Shown: piece after piece, positions 1 to 7,207 of the stretch
Position numbering within the stretch: the stretch's first letter is position 1
How the letters are laid out: every line of letters begins with the position of its first letter
Source: Verrucomicrobiia bacterium
GTDB lineage: Bacteria > Verrucomicrobiota > Verrucomicrobiia > Verrucomicrobiales > Akkermansiaceae
Reading direction: 5' to 3'
NCBI GenBank assembly: GCA_030430455.1
Contig: JAUIJB010000020.1
Span: 1-50,583, forward strand
Length of the DNA stretch: 50,583 bases
The notes under the pieces: generated by a model
What the model was told of the DNA's origin: nothing
Databases searched by the model: none
The model's input: the letters and a program-made list of their open reading frames with translations, nothing else
Position numbers and translations under genes: made by a program

Positions 1-2
1 CC

Positions 3-488
3 GGGGAACTCGAGGTTCCCCTGATCGACCTCGATCAGCTGACCGTGCCGCTGCTCGAACCCCTCGGCCCGGCCTACGTCGGGCCCTACATGTACATGGT
101 CCTCGACGCCGGCGACTACCCGAACTTCCCGGGTGGGGCGGCCGACAACGTCCACTTTCAGGAAATGGGAGCCATCGAAATGGCGCGGCTGGTCGTCGAT
201 GGCATCCAGCTGCTTGCCGCGGACCCGCAGGTCGGAGCCCTGGTTTCCTACCTCCGGCCGGTTCACGCGGTGACTGTTTCCAGCAATCTGCCGGATGCCG
301 GCCTGGTGACCCGCGACGCCAGCTATCCGGAGGGAACTCCCGTCACTCTGATGGCCAGGCCGCATCCCGGTTTCAGATTCCTGCGCTGGGAACATCCGGC
401 TGGCAGCACCGTCTCGACCAGCCGGATCCTGAAGTTTGCCATGGGCGCCTCCGACCGGGAGTATCTGGCGGTCTTCGGGGAGAACTAG
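3..488 (+). CDS. C-terminal part of a secreted SGNH/GDSL esterase (rhamnogalacturonan acetylesterase-like), 5' end outside the window
   Basis: The reading frame is open from base 3, so the gene starts upstream of the window. The visible end of the catalytic domain carries DNVHFQEMGAIEMARLV, which matches the catalytic Asp-x-x-His block of SGNH esterases of the CE12 (rhamnogalacturonan acetylesterase) type, where Asp and His complete the triad. After it, from about base 255, come roughly 70 residues with VTVSSNLPDAGLV, EGTPVTLMARP and GFRFLRWE. This resembles the bacterial repeat domain (Flg_new/InlB-B-like) often found at the end of secreted proteins. Family knowledge suggests deacetylation of pectic polysaccharide outside the cytoplasm. 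The Ser-containing block I is not visible, so substrate assignment is inference. Confidence 0.7.
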   Translation, partial: GELEVPLIDLDQLTVPLLEPLGPAYVGPYMYMVLDAGDYPNFPGGAADNVHFQEMGAIEMARLVVDGIQLLAADPQVGALVSYLRPVHAVTVSSNLPDAGLVTRDASYPEGTPVTLMARPHPGFRFLRWEHPAGSTVSTSRILKFAMGASDREYLAVFGEN

Positions 489-566
489 GACTCGATTGCC
501 GCAACTTGGGCGGACCCGGCTGTTCCGGGCGATCAAGGTCGACCGCTGTCGCGCTCCGGGAATGCG

Positions 567-598
567 AAAAGCCCCCGAAGCCGATGGCTTCGGGGGCT
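567..598 (-). terminator. Intrinsic terminator of the fasciclin gene
   Basis: A perfect 13-bp stem (570-582 against 586-598) closes a 3-base GAT loop. On the minus strand the hairpin is followed by TTTT, as expected for a Rho-independent terminator. It lies 50 bases past the fasciclin stop codon. The stem could also stop plus-strand transcripts leaving the esterase gene, but it has no strong T-run on that side. Confidence 0.85.
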
Positions 599-648
599 TG
601 CTGGGGTTCCATCCGTGGGGAGGAACCAGCCCACGCAGGAGTCCAGAC

Positions 649-1143
649 TTACTTGGCGGCGTCGGGCAGGATGACGGAGTCGATCACGTGGATCACGCCA
701 TTCGAGGCCTCGATGTCGGTCTTGATCACCTCGGCGCTGTCGATGGTCACGGTGCCGTCATCGACCGCGATGGTCGCCGACGCGCCGTTGACGGTCTTCA
801 CGTCACCCGGGGAGACATCGGCTGCCATCACCTTTCCGGGGACGACGTGGTAGGTAAGAACCGCGGTCAGCTTGTCCTTGTTCTCCGGCTTCAGCAGCGC
901 CTCGACGGTCCCATCGGGAAGCTTGTCGAAGGCATCGTTGGTCGGAGCGAAGACGGTGAACGGGCCGTCGCCTTGGAGCGTTTCAACCAGTCCGGCCGCC
1001 TTCACAGCCGCCACGAGGGTCGAAAAGTCCTTGTTGCCGGCAGCAATCGCGACGATGTCCTTGGCTTCCGCCTCATCGGCAGCGTGGCAGGCGAGGGTGG
1101 AGGCGGCGAAAACCGCGAGGCAGTTGGTGGTCAGGGATTTCAT
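649..1143 (-). CDS. Secreted fasciclin (FAS1) domain protein
   Basis: 164 residues: an N-terminal signal peptide (to about residue 22, ending near LACHAADEA), then a single FAS1 domain. Family hallmarks are visible: [14 protein letters not shown] (H1 region), [10 protein letters not shown] (H2 region, YH motif) and the closing [13 protein letters not shown]. Single-domain FAS1 proteins are exported and mediate adhesion or carbohydrate binding; the exact role here is unknown. The start has no Shine-Dalgarno sequence; the leader is an A/C-rich CAACAACAACAC stretch. A strong hairpin terminator follows the stop. A small ORF lies upstream on the same strand, with 79 bases between. Confidence 0.9.
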   Translation of the reverse strand: MKSLTTNCLAVFAASTLACHAADEAEAKDIVAIAAGNKDFSTLVAAVKAAGLVETLQGDGPFTVFAPTNDAFDKLPDGTVEALLKPENKDKLTAVLTYHVVPGKVMAADVSPGDVKTVNGASATIAVDDGTVTIDSAEVIKTDIEASNGVIHVIDSVILPDAAK

Positions 1144-1222
1144 GGTGTTGTTGTTGTTTGTTGGTTTCGGTTGTTGCCGAGCCAGTTAGGCCCGGGCTTG
1201 TGGGAGATTCGGGAAACTTCGG

Positions 1223-1429
1223 TTACGGCCGGAGACGAACGCGGGCGCTGGGCCGAAAGTCCCGGCCGGGGCGTGACGTGCTCATCGCGGGAAGAGTTTC
1301 GCGGAGCGACTCGCCGCCGCACACCGCCTCGAGGAAGTCGAGGTGAGCGCGCTCGATCGGATCGGTGGGCTGCGGCAGACGCTTGCGGCAGAGCCGCAGG
1401 TGGAGGTTCGAAATGGTTGCTGTGCTCAT
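1223..1429 (-). CDS. Small hypothetical protein (68 aa)
   Basis: I do not recognise this protein. It would be 68 residues, with an acidic, helix-prone middle (PTDPIERAHLDFLEAV) and an arginine-rich, probably disordered tail. It is divergent to the MerR-type regulator and co-directional with the fasciclin gene. An inverted repeat that looks like an operator sits just upstream of its ATG, which is the main support for it being expressed. No Shine-Dalgarno is visible. It could be a spurious ORF in GC-rich DNA. Confidence 0.35.
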   Translation of the reverse strand: MSTATISNLHLRLCRKRLPQPTDPIERAHLDFLEAVCGGESLRETLPAMSTSRPGRDFRPSARVRLRP

Positions 1430-1431
1430 TT

Positions 1432-1472
1432 TGTGTAGGTTGCTAGAAGCGTTACGAGCCTAAAACTACACA
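1432..1472. promoter_or_regulatory. Inverted repeat, candidate MerR-family operator
   Basis: TGTGTAG (1432-1438) and CTACACA (1466-1472) are perfect inverted arms separated by 27 bases. The site sits between the start of the 68-aa minus ORF and the MerR-type gene on the plus strand, in a locally AT-rich stretch. MerR/LitR-type regulators commonly bind palindromes in their own divergent promoter region, so autoregulation is plausible. Binding is inferred from position and symmetry only. Confidence 0.4.
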
Positions 1473-1594
1473 GGAGCCAAACAGAGCAAGCGATTTTCGC
1501 CGAAAATCGTCAAAAATGTTCAACGGTGGATGAATCGGGGCGATTTTGTGGAGGAAGTGTTGAAGTTTGCACGAATGGAGTGCATCCTGCCGCT

Positions 1595-2587
1595 ATGAGC
1601 GGCTCACGCGGCAAACTATTCGATATCGGGGCGGTCTCGCGCCTGACCGGGCTTTCCACCCCCAACCTGCGCATGTGGGAAAAGCGTCACCAGGTGGTGG
1701 AGCCGTCGCGAAGCGAGTCCAACCGGCGCCGCTACACCGAGGAGGACATCCGGCGGCTCACCCTGGTGAAGACTCTGGCCGACCACGGCCACAGCATCGG
1801 CTCGCTGGCCGAACTGACGACCAAGGAACTCGAGGAGCGCCTGAGGGGCGAGGCCGACCTGGCTGGCGCGACGGGGGACGTTCGCTCGTGCCGGGCGGTG
1901 GTGGTGGGGGGTGAGTTGATTGCCCTGTTGGCCGGTCGTGAGCGGTCGATCGACGGCATCGAGGTGCAGGCGAGCTTTGACACGATGTCCGAAGCCGAGC
2001 ACCGGCTGGAGTCATCGACGGAGCTTCTCCTGATCGCCACGCCGACGCTGTTTCCCGAGACGCTCACCACCATCCGCCGCCTGATCGAGAAGACCGGGGC
2101 GCTGCGGGCGGTGGTGGCGTATCGCTTCGCGCCCTCGGATGCCACGCGCGCGATCGACAAGGACATCGAGGGTGTCACCGCGATCCGCTTTCCGATCGAC
2201 TTCGCCGAGCTCCAGGTCATCTGTCGCGCCGAGGCCTCGCTGATCCGCAGCGAACCCGGAAGCCCGCCGGCGGAGCCTGCGTCCGAGGTTTCGCCCCGCG
2301 AGCTCGGCCTGTCGCCGGGGACGGTGCCGCCGCGGCGCTACGACGACCATCAACTGGCTCGCCTGGCCCAGGTCCGCGGGGCGATCGAGTGCGAGTGCCC
2401 GCGCCACTTGGCCGAGTTGCTCGGGGCGCTCAATGCCTTCGCCGCCTACAGCGAAGACTGCGAGAACCGCAACGACGAGGACGCCGAGATGCACGCCTAC
2501 CTCCACGGCATGACCTGTCGGGCGCGCGGGGTGATCGAGGAGGCGCTCGGCGAGCTGATCCGTTTCGAGGGCATCGAAATGGACTAG
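1595..2587 (+). CDS. MerR-family transcriptional regulator, LitR/CarH-like architecture without a B12 motif
   Basis: 330 residues. A MerR winged helix occupies about residues 8-75: LFDIGAVSRLTGLSTPNLRM, then the Arg/Tyr wing NRRRYTEEDIRRL. The middle (about 100-215) looks like the sensor part of LitR/CarH proteins but lacks the cobalamin-binding DxHxxG, so light or B12 sensing is not supported. The last 75 residues (CECPRHLAELLGALNAF, then CENRNDEDAEMHAYLH) form a helical module that I have seen attached to LitR-like regulators. The ATG at 1595 is chosen over the upstream in-frame one at 1526 because the winged helix starts right after it and GGAG lies upstream. LitR relatives control carotenoid or light-response genes; no such target is visible here. 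Confidence 0.85.
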   Translation: MSGSRGKLFDIGAVSRLTGLSTPNLRMWEKRHQVVEPSRSESNRRRYTEEDIRRLTLVKTLADHGHSIGSLAELTTKELEERLRGEADLAGATGDVRSCRAVVVGGELIALLAGRERSIDGIEVQASFDTMSEAEHRLESSTELLLIATPTLFPETLTTIRRLIEKTGALRAVVAYRFAPSDATRAIDKDIEGVTAIRFPIDFAELQVICRAEASLIRSEPGSPPAEPASEVSPRELGLSPGTVPPRRYDDHQLARLAQVRGAIECECPRHLAELLGALNAFAAYSEDCENRNDEDAEMHAYLHGMTCRARGVIEEALGELIRFEGIEMD

Positions 2588-2610
2588 TCCGGGGGTGCCA
2601 AGCGCCCGCC

Positions 2611-2835
2611 TCAGCGGTACCAGACGGTCACCACGGTGAGCATCCGGCCGCAGGCGGTGTCGATCGAGACGATCTCGCGGTCGAGGTTCTCGCCGATCCA
2701 GGCCTGGGCCTGTTGCTGGGCCTCCTCGATCATCGTTCGGTCGCGGGCGACGGAGAACACGCCGGACTTGTGGCTCTCGAAGCGCACGCGGCGGACCGGG
2801 CGGCCCCGGGGCATGGGTGGCGGTGCTCCTGCCAT
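2611..2835 (-). CDS. Small hypothetical protein downstream of pyk
   Basis: 74 residues, family not recognised. The N-terminus is Pro/Arg-rich; the C-terminal half (MIEEAQQQAQAWIGENL, then REIVSIDTACG and MLTVVTVWYR) has an amphipathic helix followed by a beta-rich end, a normal folded-protein composition. It starts 30 bases after the pyk stop on the same strand, so it is probably the last gene of that transcript. The short length leaves some doubt. Confidence 0.5.
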   Translation of the reverse strand: MAGAPPPMPRGRPVRRVRFESHKSGVFSVARDRTMIEEAQQQAQAWIGENLDREIVSIDTACGRMLTVVTVWYR

Positions 2836-2865
2836 CGACGTCGGGGTGTCGCGGGGTCGGCCGCT

Positions 2866-4269
2866 TCAGGCGTGGTGCAGCAGGATCGAGTTCGCCGCGA
2901 TGTGGTCGGAGAGGATGTCCGAGACGATGACCAGCGGGGTGCCGGGCTCGACCAGGCCCTCGTCCTTGAGCAACTTGACGGCGCGCTCGATGGTCTCGTC
3001 GATGCTGTGCGCGAAGGGCAACTGGAAGGCCCGCACCGAGCGGGTCAGGGCGAGCTGTCGACAAACCCTCTCGGTCGGGGCGAAGGCGAAGAAGTCCGAG
3101 GTCTTCGGCCGCAGCATGGCGGTGTGGTTGGCCAGCACGCCGCGCCGGGTCAGGACGACCAGCTTGGCGTCGCCGAGCGAGTCGACCAGGGAGACCGCGG
3201 CCTTGGCTGTCTTCTGGCGCTCGTCGCGCAGCAGCACGCTCTCGCCGTAGCCGATGCCGCCCGAGCGCTCGAGCCGCCGGCTGATCCGCACCAGCGCCTC
3301 GACGCAGCGCATCGGGTGCTTGCCGATGCTGGTCTCGCCGGAAAGCATCAGGGCGTCGGCTTCCTCGTAGACCGCGTTGGAGCAGTCGGTGACCTCGGCG
3401 CGGGTCGGGGTCGGGTTCTGCACCATCGACTCGAGCAGCTGGGTGGCCACGATCACCCGCCGGCCGAGCTGGTGGCAGCGCTTGACGATGCCGCGCTGCA
3501 GCAGCGGCAGCTCCTCGAAGTCCACCTCGATGCCGAGGTCGCCGCGGGCGATCATGATGCCGTCGGCGGCCTGGATGATGGCGTCGATGTTGCGCACCGC
3601 CTCCTGGTCCTCGATCTTGGCGACGATCTGGGCGTTGCCCTCGAGCGCCTCCATCGCGTCGCGCAACTCGCGGACGTGGGCGGCGTCGCGGACGAAGGAG
3701 CCGGCGACGTAGTCGGCGTCGCACTCGACGGCGAGTGCGAGGTCGCGGCGGTCCTTGTCGGTCAGCGCCGGCAGGTTGAGGCGGGTGCCCGGCAGGTTGA
3801 TGTGGCGACGCGAGCCGAGGGTGCCCTGGTTCTTGACCTCGCAGAGGATGCGGTCGTCGCGCTTGACCTTGATCTGCATCAGCAGGGTGCCGTTGTCGAC
3901 GACCAGCGTGCGGCCCTCGGTGACGTCGTCCATCATGCCGGGGTAGTTGACGGTGGTCGAGATGTCGACCGACGGCTCGCTGCCCTCGGCGCGGAACTCG
4001 ACGGTGTCGCCGATGGTGAGCTCGTAGGGCCTGTCGACCTCGCCGGTGCGGATCGACGGGCCGGTGAGGTCGAAGAGCACCGCGCGGTGCAGCGAGCGCT
4101 CGGCCGAGAGCTTGCGGACCAGCCGGGTCATCTCCTGCGCCCACTCGTGCTTGGCGTGGCTCATGTTGATGCGGAACACGTTGGCGCCGTTGTCGAGCAG
4201 CTGGCCGATGGCTTCCTCCGACTCGGTGGCGGGACCGAGAGTGACGATGAGCTTGGTCTTGCGGGGCAT
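2866..4269 (-). CDS. pyk: Pyruvate kinase
   Basis: 467 residues, the usual size. It makes pyruvate and ATP from phosphoenolpyruvate and ADP. The start MPRKTKLIVTLGPATESEEA is the canonical N-terminus; the frame runs further upstream, but that part is translated repeat DNA. Active-site features are present: FRINMSHAKHEW, DLTGPSIRTGE, the lysine in VAKIEDQEA, IMIARGDLGIEVDF, VATQLLESM and the PTPTRAEVTDCSNA/ALMLSGETSIGKHP block. The C-terminal domain (DAKLVVLTRRGVLANHTAML onward) is complete. Heptamer repeats lie between its start codon and the mrp stop codon. Confidence 0.97.
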   Translation of the reverse strand: MPRKTKLIVTLGPATESEEAIGQLLDNGANVFRINMSHAKHEWAQEMTRLVRKLSAERSLHRAVLFDLTGPSIRTGEVDRPYELTIGDTVEFRAEGSEPSVDISTTVNYPGMMDDVTEGRTLVVDNGTLLMQIKVKRDDRILCEVKNQGTLGSRRHINLPGTRLNLPALTDKDRRDLALAVECDADYVAGSFVRDAAHVRELRDAMEALEGNAQIVAKIEDQEAVRNIDAIIQAADGIMIARGDLGIEVDFEELPLLQRGIVKRCHQLGRRVIVATQLLESMVQNPTPTRAEVTDCSNAVYEEADALMLSGETSIGKHPMRCVEALVRISRRLERSGGIGYGESVLLRDERQKTAKAAVSLVDSLGDAKLVVLTRRGVLANHTAMLRPKTSDFFAFAPTERVCRQLALTRSVRAFQLPFAHSIDETIERAVKLLKDEGLVEPGTPLVIVSDILSDHIAANSILLHHA

Positions 4270-4279
4270 GGTGGTGGGG

Positions 4280-4440
4280 CGAGTGACGAGGGGCTGGTGA
4301 CGAGTGACGAGTGAGTCGGGGCTGGGTTGGTCGGGGGTGGGTGAGGTGCGGGGGAGTGCCGAGTAAAAAGTAGAAAGTAAAAAGTGGGCGCTTGGGGAGG
4401 GATTCTCACGCTTCAAGCGCGTCCATGATCTGCGATCGGC
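4280..4440. repeat. Intergenic heptamer-array element R1
   Basis: The whole gap between pyk and mrp is repeat-like. Bases 4280-4319 contain a degenerate GTGACGA/GACGAGT array. Bases 4355-4396 read as in-phase heptamers AGTGCCG, AGTAAAA, AGTAGAA, AGTAAAA, AGTGGGC, GCTTGGG. What follows (GGGATTCTCACGCTTCAAGC, then TCCATGATCTGCGATC) is a diverged version of the core seen in R4, R5 and R6. No coding sequence is credible here. Confidence 0.75.
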
Positions 4441-4455
4441 TCGGCGGGGAGGGGG

Positions 4456-5514
4456 CTAGCGGGCGGGGAGGGTGGAGAGGATCTCGGAGGCGGCACTGTG
4501 GAAGGCGGCGGAGGCGTCGCTCTCGGCGGCAGGGAGCAGGGCGACCGGGCGGCCCTGGTCGCCGCCCTCGCGGACCGGGACCTCGATCGGGATGCGCGCG
4601 AGCACGGGGACCCCGAGTCGCTCGGCCTCGCGCACGCCGCCACCGTCGCCGAACAGCGCGTAGCGGGTGCCGTGCTCGCACTCGAACCAGGCCATGTTCT
4701 CGATCAGCCCGAGGATCGGCACGTTGACCTTGGAGAACATCGACACCGCCTTGCGGGCGTCGATCAGGGCGACTTCCTGCGGCGTGGTGACGATCACCGC
4801 GCCGTCGACGGCGACGGTCTGGACGATGGTCAACTGGATGTCGCCGGTGCCCGGTGGAAGGTCGAGGACGAGGACGTCGAGCTCGCCCCAGGCGACCTGG
4901 CGGAGGAACTGCTGGGTGTAGCGGGTGGCCATCGGGCCGCGCACGATGACCGGCGAGCGGTCGTCGAGGAGGAAGCCCATCGACATCAGCTTCACCCCGT
5001 GGGCCTCGATCGGGATGATCTCGTCGTGCTCGTTGGCCATCGGCCGCTCGTCGCTGCCGAACATCTGGGCGATGGAGGGGCCGTAGAGGTCGCAGTCGCA
5101 AAGCCCGACGCGTGCGCCCGAGGCGGCGAGGGCGAGCGCGAGGTTGGAGGCCACGGTCGACTTGCCCACTCCGCCCTTGCCGGAGGCCACGGCGACGATC
5201 GTGCGCACGCCGGGGATGGACGACTGGCCCGCCGTCGGGTCCTGTGCGCCCTGCCCGCCGCCGCCCTGGGGCGGGTCGGTGATCTCGATGTCCACCTTCA
5301 CCTCGCCGAGGTCGGGCAGCTCGTCGAGCACGGCGTGGCAATCCTTGAAGATCTGCTCCGGGACCTTCGGGTCATTGGTCTGCAGCTCGATCAGCACCCG
5401 CAGGTCGCGGCCGTCGATGGCGACGTCCTTGACGAGGCCGAAGGACACGATGTCGCGGGAAAAGCCCGGGTAGCGGACCTGGGCGAGGGCTTGCGTGACG
5501 AGTTCGGGAGACAT
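4456..5514 (-). CDS. mrp: Mrp/ApbC-type iron-sulfur carrier P-loop ATPase
   Basis: 352 residues. Residues 1-80 form a MIP18/FeS-assembly domain (VTQALAQVRYPGFSRDIVSF). From about 103 comes the Mrp ATPase with deviant Walker A GKGGVGKST (112-120), DCDLYGPSIAQMFG, and LDLPPGTGD. Mrp proteins carry and deliver Fe-S clusters in the cytoplasm. The usual cluster-binding CxxC is changed: the segment reads ENMAWFECEHGTRYALFG, with one cysteine (residue 279) where relatives have CxxCG. The second cysteine appears to be deleted. MSPELVTQ is taken as the start; the upstream in-frame extension runs through repeat DNA and rpoN. Confidence 0.93.
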   Translation of the reverse strand: MSPELVTQALAQVRYPGFSRDIVSFGLVKDVAIDGRDLRVLIELQTNDPKVPEQIFKDCHAVLDELPDLGEVKVDIEITDPPQGGGGQGAQDPTAGQSSIPGVRTIVAVASGKGGVGKSTVASNLALALAASGARVGLCDCDLYGPSIAQMFGSDERPMANEHDEIIPIEAHGVKLMSMGFLLDDRSPVIVRGPMATRYTQQFLRQVAWGELDVLVLDLPPGTGDIQLTIVQTVAVDGAVIVTTPQEVALIDARKAVSMFSKVNVPILGLIENMAWFECEHGTRYALFGDGGGVREAERLGVPVLARIPIEVPVREGGDQGRPVALLPAAESDASAAFHSAASEILSTLPAR

Positions 5515-5587
5515 CAATGGATCGATTGGGATTCTGGAATGGTGGCTGGATGGTGACAATCCGACTCTCTGCTCTCTGCTCTCCGCT
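5515..5587. repeat. Intergenic heptamer-array element R2
   Basis: The short mrp-rpoN gap contains three in-phase heptamers CTCTCTG, CTCTCTG, CTCTCCG (5565-5585) ending against the rpoN stop codon. They are preceded by a GGAT/TGGTGG-rich stretch resembling the GGTGGAT heptamers of R6. It is shorter and more degenerate than the other elements. Confidence 0.6.
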
Positions 5588-6982
5588 CTAGCGGTAGCGC
5601 TTGCGGAGGTGGGAGGGAAGGATTCCGAGTTGTTCGCGGTACTTTGCAACGGTGCGGCGGGCCACCGGAATGCCTTGGGACTTGAGTTGCTTGGCGAGGG
5701 CTTCGTCGGAGTAGGGCTTGGCGGGGTCCTCGGCGGCGATGAGGTCCTGCATCGCCTCGCGGACCCCCGTGCTCGAGACCTCGCTACCGTCGGCCGTCTG
5801 GTAGCCGGCGGTAAAGAAGGAACGCATCTCGATCAAGCCATGCGGGGTCAGCACGTATTTTCCGGCCACGGCGCGGGAAATCGTCGTGGCGTGCAGGTTC
5901 AGCTCGTCGGCGATGTCGTTCATCGTCAGCGGGCGGAGGTGGCGCGGGCCCCGCTCGAGGAAGGCCTGCTGGTGCTGGACGAGCTTCTGGGCGATGGCGT
6001 GGATGGTCTCCTGGCGCAGCGACAGCGAGCGCATCAGGGTGCGGCCCTCGCGGATGTTCTCGCGCAGGAAGGTGCGCGCCGCGCGGTCGGCGCCGGTCTT
6101 GCCGAGCATGTCCTTGTAGAAGTCGCTGATGCGCAGGCGCGGGAGATACTCGTTGGTGAGGCGGACCTTCCACTCGCCGCCGTCGCGCTCGATCACGACG
6201 TCCGGCTGGATGTAGGGGTTGCCCGTGGGGTCGAACTCACCGCCGGGGTTGGGGGTCAGCCGGGCGATGTGCTCGGCGGCCTCCGAGACCCGGTCGACCG
6301 AGGTGCCCAGGGCCTTGGCGATCTGCGGGAAGCGGTGCTTGGCGAGGTCGGCGAGGTGGTCGCGCACGATGCGGTGCTCGATCGAGTCGCCATGACCGGC
6401 GCGCTCCAGCTGGAGCAGCAGCGAGTCCCCCAGGTCGCGGGCGCCGATGCCCGGCGGGTCGAGCGCGCGGATCACCTCGACCGCCTGTTGCAGGATGCCG
6501 GCCTCGATGCCGAGGCGGATCCCGAGTTCCTCGGGCGGCAGGTCGAAGAAGCCGCGGCCGTCGAGGTTGCCGAGCAGGGCGGCGGCGGCGGAGCGCACTT
6601 CCGGGTCGAGCAGGGCGAGGTCGAGCTGGTTGGCGAGGTGCTGCTGCAGGGTCTCGGGCGCGACGATCGAGTTGTAGAGGTGCTCGCGGCGCTCCTGGTC
6701 GTCCTGCGACCACGAGGTGTTGCGCTGCTCGAGGATCTGCAGCTCGCGCCAGTCGTCCTCGGTCTCGGAGAGCTCGTCGATCGGCTCCTCGGGGTCCGGC
6801 TCGAGGGCGTCGAGCGAGATCGACTCGGTGATCTCCTCGAGCACCGGGTTGGTCTCCAGCGCCGAGCGCATCATCTGCTCGAGCTCCATCGAGTTGGCCT
6901 GGAGGATCTCCAGGCTGCGCCGCATCTGCGGGGCGAGCGACTGCTGCTGCGACAGCGATTGATGGAGCGAGGCGTCAGGCAT
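5588..6982 (-). CDS. rpoN: RNA polymerase sigma-54 factor RpoN
   Basis: 464 residues. Region I is the glutamine-rich LHQSLSQQQSLAPQMRRSLE with LETNPVLEE. An acidic region II follows (about 75-105), then the core-binding region with LDPPGIGARDLGDSLLLQLE, the DNA-binding HTH, and a full RpoN box ARRTVAKYRE near the C-terminus. It directs polymerase to -24/-12 promoters and needs AAA+ activators; none is encoded in the window. The ATG at 6982 is preferred over 7051 because the longer version would overlap the sigma-54-type promoter described separately and adds nothing conserved. Upstream is a divergent UGPase gene. Confidence 0.96.
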   Translation of the reverse strand: MPDASLHQSLSQQQSLAPQMRRSLEILQANSMELEQMMRSALETNPVLEEITESISLDALEPDPEEPIDELSETEDDWRELQILEQRNTSWSQDDQERREHLYNSIVAPETLQQHLANQLDLALLDPEVRSAAAALLGNLDGRGFFDLPPEELGIRLGIEAGILQQAVEVIRALDPPGIGARDLGDSLLLQLERAGHGDSIEHRIVRDHLADLAKHRFPQIAKALGTSVDRVSEAAEHIARLTPNPGGEFDPTGNPYIQPDVVIERDGGEWKVRLTNEYLPRLRISDFYKDMLGKTGADRAARTFLRENIREGRTLMRSLSLRQETIHAIAQKLVQHQQAFLERGPRHLRPLTMNDIADELNLHATTISRAVAGKYVLTPHGLIEMRSFFTAGYQTADGSEVSSTGVREAMQDLIAAEDPAKPYSDEALAKQLKSQGIPVARRTVAKYREQLGILPSHLRKRYR

Positions 6983-7047
6983 GGGACCGTTGGCCCGGTC
7001 CGTGCTCGGGCCCGCCCAAGGGGAGCCCGCCTGGGCATAAAATGCAC

Positions 7048-7062
7048 GCAAATTTCATGCCA
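7048..7062 (-). promoter_or_regulatory. Candidate sigma-54 (-24/-12) promoter of rpoN
   Basis: On the minus strand the sequence is TGGCATGAAATTTGC. It has the invariant GG and GC separated by 10 bases and differs from the TGGCACG-N4-TTGC consensus at one position. It lies 65 bases upstream of the rpoN start codon in an AT-rich patch. The position suggests rpoN is transcribed at least partly by its own product. Confidence 0.6.
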
Positions 7063-7207
7063 AAATAGAAAATAAATTTGTAGTTAGCGCTTGCGAGGGT
7101 TCCGGGCTTGGGCGGGGAATTTGCGTGACGGCGATGGTCGGCTGGCCCTTTGCTGCAGCAGCCCCGGCGCTGTCCCCTGGGATGGCGGGCGATTTCACCA
7201 AGCAGCG

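Noticed and set aside
1144..1222. Sigma-70 promoter for the fasciclin gene
   Set aside because: I looked for -10/-35 pairs and found none convincing in the GC-rich stretch; the gene may be read from upstream of the 68-aa ORF.
2012..4314. Very long open frames on both strands (710 codons minus, 641 codons plus) over pyk and the MerR gene
   Set aside because: They are shadows of pyruvate kinase in high-GC DNA: extreme Arg/Pro/Ala/Gly composition and no conserved domain. The same applies to the long overlapping frames opposite rpoN, guaB, guaA, the ABC operon, nuoD, ptsI and the paraslipin.
6983..7051. N-terminally extended RpoN starting at 7051
   Set aside because: The extension overlaps the sigma-54-type promoter and adds 23 residues not seen in RpoN region I.
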